A DNA stretch of 64,000 nt. Source: a bacterium. GTDB taxonomy: Bacteria > Desulfobacterota > DSWW01. This document shows positions 52,320 to 61,000 of the stretch, one piece after another. Below the pieces are notes generated by a model that worked only from the letters and a program-made list of their open reading frames with translations, ran no database searches and was not told the origin of the DNA. The translations under genes were made by a program, and so were the position numbers. Every line of letters begins with the position of its first letter. Within the stretch, counting starts at the first letter, position 1. The stretch covers positions 51,412-115,411 of the forward strand of contig JANQFG010000116.1 of NCBI GenBank assembly GCA_028277985.1, read 5' to 3'.

Positions 52320-52338
52320 TATATGATAAAATCATATA
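52320..52338 (+). promoter_or_regulatory. perfect 8+3+8 palindrome, candidate operator
   Basis: TATATGAT-AAA-ATCATATA at 52320-52338 lies just past the -10 element, at the expected transcription start, a position where a repressor would block transcription. The binding protein is not evident in the neighbourhood. Confidence 0.6.
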
Positions 52339-52582
52339 TAAAGCCATTTGAGTGAAGCCCGGCCCCTATTGAACAGCCTGGACGACTGAAGAATGGCCTG
52401 CCCTTCCATGATGCAGCTTTCGATCCGTTCCAGTTCACCATGCTCCTTTTCCGTCGACCGTAGAGAATCGCCGGCGCGCACCGGCGATGGTGCTGCCGAC
52501 CTGCGCGACCATGGCAGGTATTTTCAGGCCACGATGGTTTTGTGAACCGATCCACTCTGAACGAAGACAAGGAGGAATCAAC
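52339..52582 (+). other. long untranslated leader of the export operon
   Basis: About 240 bases with no gene. It includes a short stem TCGCCGG/CCGGCGA near 52468-52488 and ends in the ribosome site AAGGAGG before ATG 52583. A structured leader is possible but no known riboswitch is recognised. Confidence 0.35.
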
Positions 52583-54298
52583 ATGAGGGCAGATCCAGGG
52601 CGCGTGAATAAACGCGTATGGCTGCTGACACGAGCGTGCGTCCTCGTGACGGGAATTGCGATGATGGCCTTCTTCTCTTGGGCGCCATCGGCACAGGCCG
52701 CCCTGCAGGCCGGAGCGGCAAAGCTCACGATCACGCCGCCGGAATGCAGCGTTGGAGGTCCGTGCCCGGGGTATTCCCTGGCGGCCGGAAACGGGCGAAA
52801 CAGCACCGGCGTGCATGACGACATCTATGCGCGGGCCCTGGTCATGACCAGCGGCAACGATTCGGTGGTCCTGGTCGTGATCGATGTTCTGGGCCACCTG
52901 CCGGACCGGATTCGGGGCATGCAGGCAGCCCTGCGGGCCGCATACCCGGGCTATGTGTCCGTTCTCGTGCATGATGACGGCGTGACCGACCCGGTGACCC
53001 GAAGATACGTGGACGGGACCGAGATCATCGAGAACGTCCTCATTGCCAACGCCCATACCCACGCCTCGCCGGATTGCATCGGTGTCTACGGCCCGGACTC
53101 CTACACCACGGGAAGGGACCCGGCCTGGATGGACTACGTGGACAGCCGGGTCGTGGAGGTGGTCGGTCTGGCGATCGCCAACCTGCAGCCTGCCAAGGTG
53201 CGCTTCAACAACTACTACGTGCCGAATTACCTCGGATTCCCGCTGATCACGGATCGTCGTGAACCGATCGTTGTCGACCACACCATGGGCGTCATGCAGC
53301 TGGCAAACTCCGGCACGGACGATGTGATCTGCACCCTGGTCAACTACAGCGGCTACCCGGAGATGATGGGGATCTTGGAGAACACGCTCATGACGGCCGA
53401 TTTCCCCGGGGTCATGGATGCCAGCCTGGAGGCGTATTACGGCGGTGTCTCGATCTGGGTCACGCGGGTCATCGGTGGATTCACCATGTCTTACTACGAC
53501 GTGAATTTCAACGGCCGCCGAGATGACGACAGCTATCCCCCGAACAACCATCTCAACACGTTCGCAGGGATGACCGCTTACGGCGAGTTGATCGCGGATG
53601 TCGCCAAGGAGGCACTGGTCGGGGTTCCGTATGAGGGAAGCCCGGATCTCACGCTGAGCACGAGCATGGTCAACCTCCCGATGGAGAACCCGCTCTACAG
53701 GTTGCTGCTCGGAGAGGCGAATTACGTGATCACCGGTTTGGTCGGAGACATCTGGACCTTCCTCGCCGATTTGATCGGGCTCAGCGGTGTGTTCGAGCCT
53801 ACTCCCTCGATGATGCTCGACCACGAGGGCCAGGGCGCGCTGGGCGCGCCTCGGAAGATCGAGATGCCGGTCACGGTCTTCGCGCTGGGCAGCGCCATGT
53901 TTACCACGACGCCGTCGCAGCTCTTCGCAGAGCTCTGGGTCGGCACGAGCCCGGCCGACCTGCTGGCCAACCCGGCGTGGGACTTCAACCCCTCCCAGAG
54001 CGGGAACCCGGACTTCGAATACCATCCGCGCATCCCGGGGCTGACCGGAATCCGCGATTTCATTACCGTGGACAACGCGTTCAATCTGGGGAGCACCTAC
54101 GCCGAGATGGGCTACCTGCTCCCGTCCTACGAGTATGACCATTCCATGAAGACTTACCAGCATTTCGTGGACTACATCGCCGGGACCCACAACCTCAGGT
54201 ACGAGGAAGGTTTCTCGGTCGGACGAGATGCAGGCGATATCGTTCAGCGTGAGCTGATCCGCCTCATTTCGGAGTTCAACGCCGGACTCGTGAACTGA
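52583..54298 (+). CDS. secreted neutral/alkaline ceramidase-like hydrolase
   Basis: A 571-residue exported protein: signal peptide to about residue 43 (APSAQA-A), then AGAAKLTITPPECSVGGPCPGY, the usual opening of the neutral-ceramidase domain. The zinc-binding HTH is in IANAHTHASPDC (about residues 154-165), corresponding to the HTHSGP region of bacterial ceramidases; GVHDDIYARALVM and the later NHLNTFAGMT are further matches. It is shorter than classical ceramidases (640-780 residues), lacking much of the C-terminal domain. It would cleave an amide-linked lipid outside the cytoplasm, but related proteins may have other substrates. First gene of a five-gene run. Confidence 0.78.
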   Translation: MRADPGRVNKRVWLLTRACVLVTGIAMMAFFSWAPSAQAALQAGAAKLTITPPECSVGGPCPGYSLAAGNGRNSTGVHDDIYARALVMTSGNDSVVLVVIDVLGHLPDRIRGMQAALRAAYPGYVSVLVHDDGVTDPVTRRYVDGTEIIENVLIANAHTHASPDCIGVYGPDSYTTGRDPAWMDYVDSRVVEVVGLAIANLQPAKVRFNNYYVPNYLGFPLITDRREPIVVDHTMGVMQLANSGTDDVICTLVNYSGYPEMMGILENTLMTADFPGVMDASLEAYYGGVSIWVTRVIGGFTMSYYDVNFNGRRDDDSYPPNNHLNTFAGMTAYGELIADVAKEALVGVPYEGSPDLTLSTSMVNLPMENPLYRLLLGEANYVITGLVGDIWTFLADLIGLSGVFEPTPSMMLDHEGQGALGAPRKIEMPVTVFALGSAMFTTTPSQLFAELWVGTSPADLLANPAWDFNPSQSGNPDFEYHPRIPGLTGIRDFITVDNAFNLGSTYAEMGYLLPSYEYDHSMKTYQHFVDYIAGTHNLRYEEGFSVGRDAGDIVQRELIRLISEFNAGLVN

Positions 54299-54322
54299 CA
54301 AACCAGAAAAAGGGGTGAAGAT

Positions 54323-54601
54323 ATGTCGAAATCGAACTCTACGGAAGCCCGTCGCAAGCTCCTCTTCGCGGGGGGTGCAGGTCTGCTCGGCATTCCCGCG
54401 GTGCTGACGGCCTGGATGGCAAAGGTGAGAGGCAAGGGCAGAGCCGAAGCACAGGCCAGAAGGCTGATTGCCAGGCTCGACCTGCCAAAGGACCAGGGAG
54501 GAATGCTGAAGGCCTTTGCGCAGGACCCGGAAAAGATCGAGCGATATCGAGAGCTGACCCGGTGGCGGAAAGAGCGCGACGAAGAACTGCGTAAGGTTTG
54601 A
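54323..54601 (+). CDS. small Tat-signal or membrane-anchored hypothetical protein
   Basis: A 92-residue protein. ARRKLLFAGGAGLLGIPAVL near the N-terminus is a twin-arginine-like signal or single membrane helix; the rest (residues 35-92) is charged and helical (GRAEAQARRLIARLDL, ERYRELTRWRKERDEEL). It sits 24 bases after the ceramidase-like gene and overlaps the next gene's upstream region, so it belongs to the operon. It may be an export partner or assembly factor for the GMC complex (inference). Confidence 0.72.
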   Translation: MSKSNSTEARRKLLFAGGAGLLGIPAVLTAWMAKVRGKGRAEAQARRLIARLDLPKDQGGMLKAFAQDPEKIERYRELTRWRKERDEELRKV

Positions 54602-54621
54602 AAGAAGCAATAGAGGGAGAA

Positions 54622-55182
54622 ATGGCCATGGAAAAGAAGAGCGAACAGAGGCTCACAAGCACCACCTTCGAGCAGCTGGAGGTCACCCGGCGGAACCTGC
54701 TGAAGGTGGCCGGGGTCTCGGCGATCGCCTTTGGCGGCGGCGCCGTTGCGACCGGCTGCGCACCCCCTACGGACGATTTGATCGACGCCCTCTGCGACAC
54801 CTTTATCCCGGGGGACGCAAGCATTCCCGGCATCGGCCCCGGTGCGGTCGAGGGCGGTATGCGTTGTCTGATGGGGGATGTCATGGGCTGGGACAACCTC
54901 AACCTGATCGTCGAAGTGGTGGGGTTGCTCTACCCGGATTTCCCATACATCTCGTACTGGGAGCGCGTGGCGATCATGGAGCAGCTCCGACAGTCCTCGG
55001 AAACGGCGGAAATCTTCTACGGCTTGCGAGAGGCAACAGCGACCATCTTCTACACCGAGCTGCTGGGGCAAGGCCCCACTCCGTGCGGAAGCCCCTCCTT
55101 CCCCGGCACCTTCCCCCTGATCGGGCTGCCGAAGTTCACAGAGGGGACCCTGGAGGAGCTGTTCGACTGTGACCTGAGTTGA
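54622..55182 (+). CDS. Tat-exported lipoprotein, small subunit of GMC dehydrogenase (gluconate 2-dehydrogenase subunit 3-like)
   Basis: A 186-residue protein with a Tat motif VTRRNLLKVAGVSAIAFGGG followed by a lipobox-like ATGC. After it, DDLIDALCDTFIPGDASIPG matches the start of gluconate 2-dehydrogenase subunit 3-like proteins (ALxxxFIPGD). Several cysteines are present. ATG 54622 is supported by GAGGGAG; TTG 54598 is open upstream. It lies directly before the GMC flavoprotein gene, the standard arrangement of membrane-bound FAD dehydrogenases, whose subunit 3 carries the pair through Tat. Confidence 0.8.
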   Translation: MAMEKKSEQRLTSTTFEQLEVTRRNLLKVAGVSAIAFGGGAVATGCAPPTDDLIDALCDTFIPGDASIPGIGPGAVEGGMRCLMGDVMGWDNLNLIVEVVGLLYPDFPYISYWERVAIMEQLRQSSETAEIFYGLREATATIFYTELLGQGPTPCGSPSFPGTFPLIGLPKFTEGTLEELFDCDLS

Positions 55183-55237
55183 GACGGGTTTGTCCCTCCG
55201 GGAGAAACCTCTTGCGATCAAGAAAAGGAGTCAGGCT

Positions 55238-56869
55238 ATGGCAGTAGACGTAATCGTCATCGGTTCCGGCCCGGGTGGAGCCTGGGTTGCCAGGGACCTT
55301 GCTGAGAGCGGCCTGAAGGTCAAGGTATTCGAGGCGGGCCCACGTCACAACCCGGACACGGATTTCAAGGAAGACGTGATCGAGATGTGGGGTTTCTTCG
55401 GATGGAAGGGGCAGCGGGTCAAGGTGGGTCAGGGTGTGGGCAACATGTCCACCGGTGTGGGTGGATCCACCCTGGATTACTGGGGCATGAGCCCGCAGCC
55501 TCAGAATTTCTCCATCGAGGAATGGCCCAGCGTGCTTCTGGACGACATGTTCGACACCACCCAGGTGCATCCCGATTTTCCTGCATCCGGATATTACAAG
55601 CCGATCAAGTTCTTCAAGTGGATCGATGACAGGATCCCGATCGATACGAGCCAGGACCGCCCGATCAGCTGCGGGGCCCAGTTGTGCATCAAGGCCGCGA
55701 ACGAGCTTGGATTGACGGCGGGCAGGGCCCCGGCGGCGATGCTTCCGCCCAAGTACGCAAGGGTGGATGACAAGGGGTATCCGCTGGAAGGCTGCGTGGG
55801 CTGCGCCCACTGCACCATCGGCTGTCGCCGCCCGCTGCAAATGCCTCTGCACGCGAAGGCGAAGCGGACCATGCAGGTGGCCGCCATTGCCTTCGCCGAA
55901 ATGTACGACTGCGAAGTGGTCCCAAACGCGCACGTTACCCGCATCACCACCGACGGAGGGGGTGCGGCCAACGGCGTGGAGTACAAGATCAAGGGCGATC
56001 CCACCACCTACTCGGAGACCGCCCATGTGGTCTTCCTAGGCGGAGGCGCCATCGAATCTCCGCGGCTCTACCTGAACTCGGGGTTGCCCGAGCCGAACCC
56101 GAGCATGCCCCAGGTGGGGCACTGGCTCACGGACCACCAGCAGTCAGAGGTGGCCTTCTTCTCCGACTACCCGGAAACACTGCCCTTCACCGGCAACTTC
56201 GTGGGATCCTTCATCACCAATGCCACCCCGACGGACCAGCTCGACGGGATCATCGAGGCGATCGGCGGCGGGTTCCCGATGGTGGGGGTCAATGTGGCCC
56301 TTGCGAATCCGCAGAAGGATCCGGACAACCTGTCGCAGCCCCATCCGACACGCCCGCTCCTCTGGGGTCAGGAGCTGAAGACCCTGATGGCGCGGTTCCG
56401 AGATGCCACAGGAATGGGCACGCAGACCAACGACGAGATGATCTACGAGAACAAGATCGCTGTGTCGGCCAGTATAGCGGACGAGTACGGCCCCATTGCC
56501 GAGCTCCACTACGAGCCGACGCCGCTGACCATGGAGCGCCACGAGCGGCAGACGGCCCGCAAGGTCGACATCTGCCGGCAGGCGGGAGGATCCAACGTGG
56601 AGATCATCATGAACTATCCGGGCGGCAGCGGGAGTCACCCGATGAGCACGCTCCGGATGGGCGATTCACCGACCAACTCGGTGTGTGATTGGAATCACGA
56701 GTGCTGGACCGTGCCGCGGCTCTACATCTGCGACGCAAGCTGTCTGCCGAACGGGCTCGGAGGCTCGAACCCTGCGCGGACGATCAACGCCTTTGCCAGC
56801 CGTTCTGCCTACTACGCCATGCAGAAGTACTTCCCGGCGGTGTGGCACAATCGGACCTGGTCCTGGTAG
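55238..56869 (+). CDS. GMC-family FAD-dependent oxidoreductase (dehydrogenase large subunit)
   Basis: A 543-residue flavoprotein without its own signal, consistent with export together with the Tat subunit. FAD-binding VDVIVIGSGPGGAWVARDLA opens the protein; GVGGSTLDYWGM is the second FAD contact; VVFLGGGAIESPRLYLNSG is GMC signature 2; SHPMSTLRMG and PNGLGGSNPARTINAFASRS hold the C-terminal His/Asn active site. A Cys cluster GCVGCAHCTIGC (about residues 186-197) is like that in long-chain-alcohol/cholesterol-oxidase-type GMC proteins. It would oxidise an alcohol, handing electrons to the cytochrome encoded next. AAAAGGAG precedes ATG 55238. Confidence 0.88.
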   Translation: MAVDVIVIGSGPGGAWVARDLAESGLKVKVFEAGPRHNPDTDFKEDVIEMWGFFGWKGQRVKVGQGVGNMSTGVGGSTLDYWGMSPQPQNFSIEEWPSVLLDDMFDTTQVHPDFPASGYYKPIKFFKWIDDRIPIDTSQDRPISCGAQLCIKAANELGLTAGRAPAAMLPPKYARVDDKGYPLEGCVGCAHCTIGCRRPLQMPLHAKAKRTMQVAAIAFAEMYDCEVVPNAHVTRITTDGGGAANGVEYKIKGDPTTYSETAHVVFLGGGAIESPRLYLNSGLPEPNPSMPQVGHWLTDHQQSEVAFFSDYPETLPFTGNFVGSFITNATPTDQLDGIIEAIGGGFPMVGVNVALANPQKDPDNLSQPHPTRPLLWGQELKTLMARFRDATGMGTQTNDEMIYENKIAVSASIADEYGPIAELHYEPTPLTMERHERQTARKVDICRQAGGSNVEIIMNYPGGSGSHPMSTLRMGDSPTNSVCDWNHECWTVPRLYICDASCLPNGLGGSNPARTINAFASRSAYYAMQKYFPAVWHNRTWSW

Positions 56870-56935
56870 CCCTGGAGACTCTGTCAACGTTCCGGGACCG
56901 GGTCGTAGGAAGGTTCCGGATCGAGGGAGGCACAC

Positions 56936-57988
56936 ATGAAAAGGATCGAGATCATCCCAGCCCTTTTGCTGCTCGCGGCTGTCTGTATGCTGCTGCAACC
57001 CTCAGGGGTTCTGGCCCGCCCTACAGGAGATTCCTGTCAGGGATGTCACTTTGCATACTATGGCTCGCCCAAGGAGGTCTGCATGACCTGCCACGAGGGC
57101 GCGCTCCACTACACGCACATCTACGAGGACCCCGGCGAGGAACACTTCCCCAACTGCGGTTCACCGCCGGACAAGTGCAAGTGCTGCCATGGCGACCCGC
57201 CCGACTATGAAAATCCGCCTGTGGTGGCGGACAAGTGCGGCGCATGTCACAGTGTGGTCGGCAGCGAGATCATTGCCCACCACAATTGCAGCCCCTTCTA
57301 CCATCCGGACCCGGGATCCCACTGCCTGGACTGCCACGGCCTGACAGGGATCCCCCACAGCCGGATCGTTTCGGAAGAGGACGCGAACAACAACTGCCAC
57401 GACGTGCTCGACAATGATGCGGACTGCAGCCGGGACATCGCGGATCCGGATTGCACCGGAGCGCCCGGAGCCGAGATCTGCAACGACGGCCTGGACAACG
57501 ACTATGACGAGCTGATCGACGGGGAGGACCCGGACTGTTGCGGCGACGGCGTGGTCACCGCGCCGGAGGGTTGCGACGACGGGAACACCTTTGACTGCGA
57601 TGGCTGCTCTGCGTTGTGCGAGCCGGAGTACTGCGGGGACGGAAAGCAGTGCCTGGCCCTGGGCGAGGATTGTGAGGACGGGAACACCGCGAGCTGCGAC
57701 GGTTGTTCGAATACCTGCCAGCCCGAGTATTGCGGTGACGGTGTGATCTGCCCGGACCTGGGCGAGGAGTGCGACGGGGAAGGAACCTGCGGGTCGGGCC
57801 GCTTCTGTGACAGCCAGTGTACCTGTCGCGAGGAGCCTGCGGCACCGTGCGGCACCAGCATCACAGGGTTGACTCCTGAGGACGAGAGGTTCGCACTCAA
57901 CATCGCCGTGCTGGTCGTGCCTCTCTTCTTCCTGCTGCTGCTGAGGCAGGTCTGGAGGCGCAGGCAAGCAGGGGTCCGCATCCGATAG
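56936..57988 (+). CDS. pentahaem cytochrome c fused to DUF4215 repeats with C-terminal membrane tail
   Basis: A 350-residue exported protein (signal peptide to about residue 27, ending VLA). Five CXXCH haem motifs are in the first 145 residues (CQGCH, CMTCH, CKCCH, CGACH, CLDCH). A short MopE-like segment follows (EICNDGLDNDYDELIDGEDP), then DUF4215 Cys-rich repeats (CGDGVVTAPEGCDDGNTFDC and two more, about 195-300). The end is a Cys, a membrane helix (IAVLVVPLFFLLLLR) and WRRRQ. It is the likely electron acceptor of the upstream GMC dehydrogenase, displayed at the membrane or cell surface. Confidence 0.88.
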   Translation: MKRIEIIPALLLLAAVCMLLQPSGVLARPTGDSCQGCHFAYYGSPKEVCMTCHEGALHYTHIYEDPGEEHFPNCGSPPDKCKCCHGDPPDYENPPVVADKCGACHSVVGSEIIAHHNCSPFYHPDPGSHCLDCHGLTGIPHSRIVSEEDANNNCHDVLDNDADCSRDIADPDCTGAPGAEICNDGLDNDYDELIDGEDPDCCGDGVVTAPEGCDDGNTFDCDGCSALCEPEYCGDGKQCLALGEDCEDGNTASCDGCSNTCQPEYCGDGVICPDLGEECDGEGTCGSGRFCDSQCTCREEPAAPCGTSITGLTPEDERFALNIAVLVVPLFFLLLLRQVWRRRQAGVRIR

Positions 57989-58032
57989 TTGTTCTATCGA
58001 TTCGCGGACGCTGATTCACGAATTCTGAGTTC

Positions 58033-58074
58033 AAAAAAAGGGGCGGTGCCCGTTCGGGTCACCGCTCTCTTTTT
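58033..58074. terminator. bidirectional terminator between convergent genes
   Basis: A-run (58033-58039), stem GGGCGGTG/CACCGCTC-type (58041-58066), then TTTTT (58070-58074): hairpin with a T-run in both directions. It serves the cytochrome operon (plus) and the giant gene (minus). Confidence 0.85.
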
Positions 58075-58098
58075 GTTCGTGCGCCGGTTGCCCACTGC

Positions 58099-61000
58099 CT
58101 AGGGTGGGTTCGGCGCACAACGAGGGTTGTCGCACGCCACGACAGCCCTCCGTGCGTCGAGCACCGTGATCCAGCCGTCGCCGTCCAGGTCCCTCGGATC
58201 GTCAGGGCCGCTTGCCGGGAATCCCCTGAAGAGCAGGATCATGAGAACGTCGGTAATATCCACGTCCCCGTTCCCGTCGATGTCCCCCGGGCGCTGACAG
58301 ATGCAATTGGAAAGACAGCTCCCGGGGCAGTTGATGTCATCGGCTCCATCGCATTCCTCGCCCGCATCGATGATGTCGTTTCCGCAGAAAGGCAGAGTGC
58401 AATCCGCATTGCACCCGTCCCCATTGATGTTGTTGCCGTCATCGCATTCCTCTTCGAGGTCCGGACAAGTCTTCCCGTCCCCGCAGAATTCCTCCACACA
58501 CTCGTCCGAGCATCCGTCACAGTCTATGATATTCCCGTCGTCGCAATCCTCGTCAGGATCCAGGAATCCATCGCCGCATGGATCCACTTCGATCTCGTTG
58601 ATGGGGCCGCTGGAGATCTCCAGATTGGATAGGACCATTGGAGCCGTCGTGGAACCGAGGGCTGCGATACTCAACCGGTTGGAGCCCTCCTGGATGCTCC
58701 TCCAATTCACCGGGAATTTGCGTTCACCCAGAAGTGGCTGCGGCGGCAACGGGATCTCGACTTCGTTCAGCTCGATCCTCCATTCTGCACCATTGATCGT
58801 AGATTCGAGGGTCATGTTCAAGGTCGGTTCGGGGGTATCCCCGGGCTGCTCTTCCATGGCTTCGAGGCCCTCCACCCATCCGGCATCCAGAGGGAAGTCG
58901 ACCGCCATATACGGACTGCATCGTCCGTCACCTCCGGAAACAGTGCATTCGCTCTGGCTCGAGCAGGAGACTCCGTCCTGAGTGTTGCCGCAGACACCGG
59001 AGTCGCACTCTTTCGCCTCGGTGCAGGGCGTCCCGGCGTTGCCGTCTCCCTGGCAAACAGGAACGCAGGCATCAGGAATCGTGAGCGGTTCGAGCCAACC
59101 CTGGAATTCGTCAACGTCAAAATCGATACCGCCGTGGTCGTCCAAATACAGGACCAACTGCGTGTCCTCGTCCAGGCGTCCTGCCGCCGTGGCGATCGCA
59201 TCCAGGAGATCCTGTTCGGTTCCACCGTCGAGATCCTGGATGTTGAAGGTACTGCCCTGCCAGACGCTTGCCAGTGCGGCCTTCACGTTGGCAATGTTAT
59301 TGTGATGCCTTTGGTCTGTTTGGTCTCCGCCGAAGACCACTGCCTCGTGCTTTGCTCCGGGCTGGTTCCAGATGATGTCTGCGCCCCCGTTTCCTGTGGC
59401 GATAGCCGGGTCTTCCAGGGCACGATCCGAAGGGCCGGTATAATCCTTGAGGCGCGCCCGCCGCAGATCTTCCAAGACGTTGTCGCTGGTCCGGTCACGG
59501 ATCGCACCCGGATCCGCGTCCTTGTGTGAGCTTGCTGGCCCGGCAAGGGCACTGGTCCACATGCTGCCCAGGTTCCTGTCCAACCATATCGGTCGAGTAA
59601 CGTCTTCATCTGCATACCCTTTGGCCGTCTGATCCGCCCGGCTCGCAGATCCGCCGACCCACTTCACGCCCTCACACTCCCCACCCGGACCGAAGATCCG
59701 CTGGAAGTCTTCCAGCAGCCCCCCACCGTAACAACTGTTGACCATGATCTTGACGTCCCTTACCTGTCTGCCGTTCTCGAGGATCTTTTCACAGACGAAA
59801 TCGGCCAGGTTGTCGTCCCGGATTTCGCCGTCGCTGGTGCTCAGACTGGAGTGAATCCCGGGTGGCTGCTCGGACACGGGTATGGACTCCAGAGCGCATC
59901 CGGAGGAGCAACCATCGTCGTCCAGATTGTTTCCGTCGTCGCACTCCTCGCCCGGGTCCTTGATTTCATTGCCACAGAAGGGCAGTTTGCAGTCATTGCA
60001 TCCGTCGCCATCTACATTGTTTCCGTCGTCACACTCCTCGTCGGGGTCCTTGATCTCATTCCCGCAGAAGGGCAGAGTGCAGTCTGCATTGCAGCCGTCT
60101 CCGTTCGTCACGTTGCCGTCGTCACACTGTTCGTTCGGACATGTCTTTCCATCTCCGCAAAACTCCTCGAAACAATCGGTCGAGCACCCGTCACAGTCGC
60201 TGTTGTCTCCATCGTCGCATGCCTCGCCTCGCTCTTGGATCCCGTTCCCGCACACAGGCTCCAGGGTGCAGTCTTCGGCGCAGCCATCCCCGCCGAGATC
60301 GTTTCCATCATCGCACTCCTCGCCGGTTTCTACTTTCCCATCGCCACATGTGCTGCAGCCTGAGAAGTCAAATTCGCAGTCTGGACTGCAGGCCAGAGTA
60401 CCTCGTTCAAAACCTAGATCCACACAAGTCGCACCTTGAAGGTTTGTCTCGTCGCAGTGCTCACTTCCAACTACAAGCGAATCCCCGCAGAATTCACTGC
60501 AGGTACTTGGGCTCTGGCCGTCACATTCCCAGCCCTCTTCGATCTGACAGTTGCTGTCACAACCGTCTAGGAGGTCAGAATTTCCGTCGTCGCATGCCTC
60601 GCCTGGGTCTACCTTCCCATCGCCACACGAGGAGCAGCCTGAGAAATCAAAGGTGCAGTCAGCGTTACAGGCCAGAGTTCCTCGGTCAAAACCCGCATCC
60701 TCACAAGTAAAACCCCGAAAATCTGTCTGGTCACACTGCTCGCCCTCATCAGCACTGCCGTTCCCGCATATGGACTCAGCGGTGCAATCGGCGGAGCATC
60801 CGTCCCCGTCTACGTCGTTTCCGTCATCGCATTCTTCGCCAGGATCCAGATTGCCATCACCACATGTAGGCTCTAGGGTGCAATTCTCCGAACAGCCGTC
60901 CCCACTCTGAGTGTTTGTATCGTCGCATTCCTCCCAGGCTTCCCGTATTCCGTTGCCACAAGTCGCCGGAGCTGTGACCAAATGGCTCCCTTCGCTGGCG

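Noticed and set aside
52319..54610. 763-codon open frame on the minus strand.
   Set aside because: Antisense to the ceramidase-like gene, which has a signal peptide, a ribosome site and the HTH motif.
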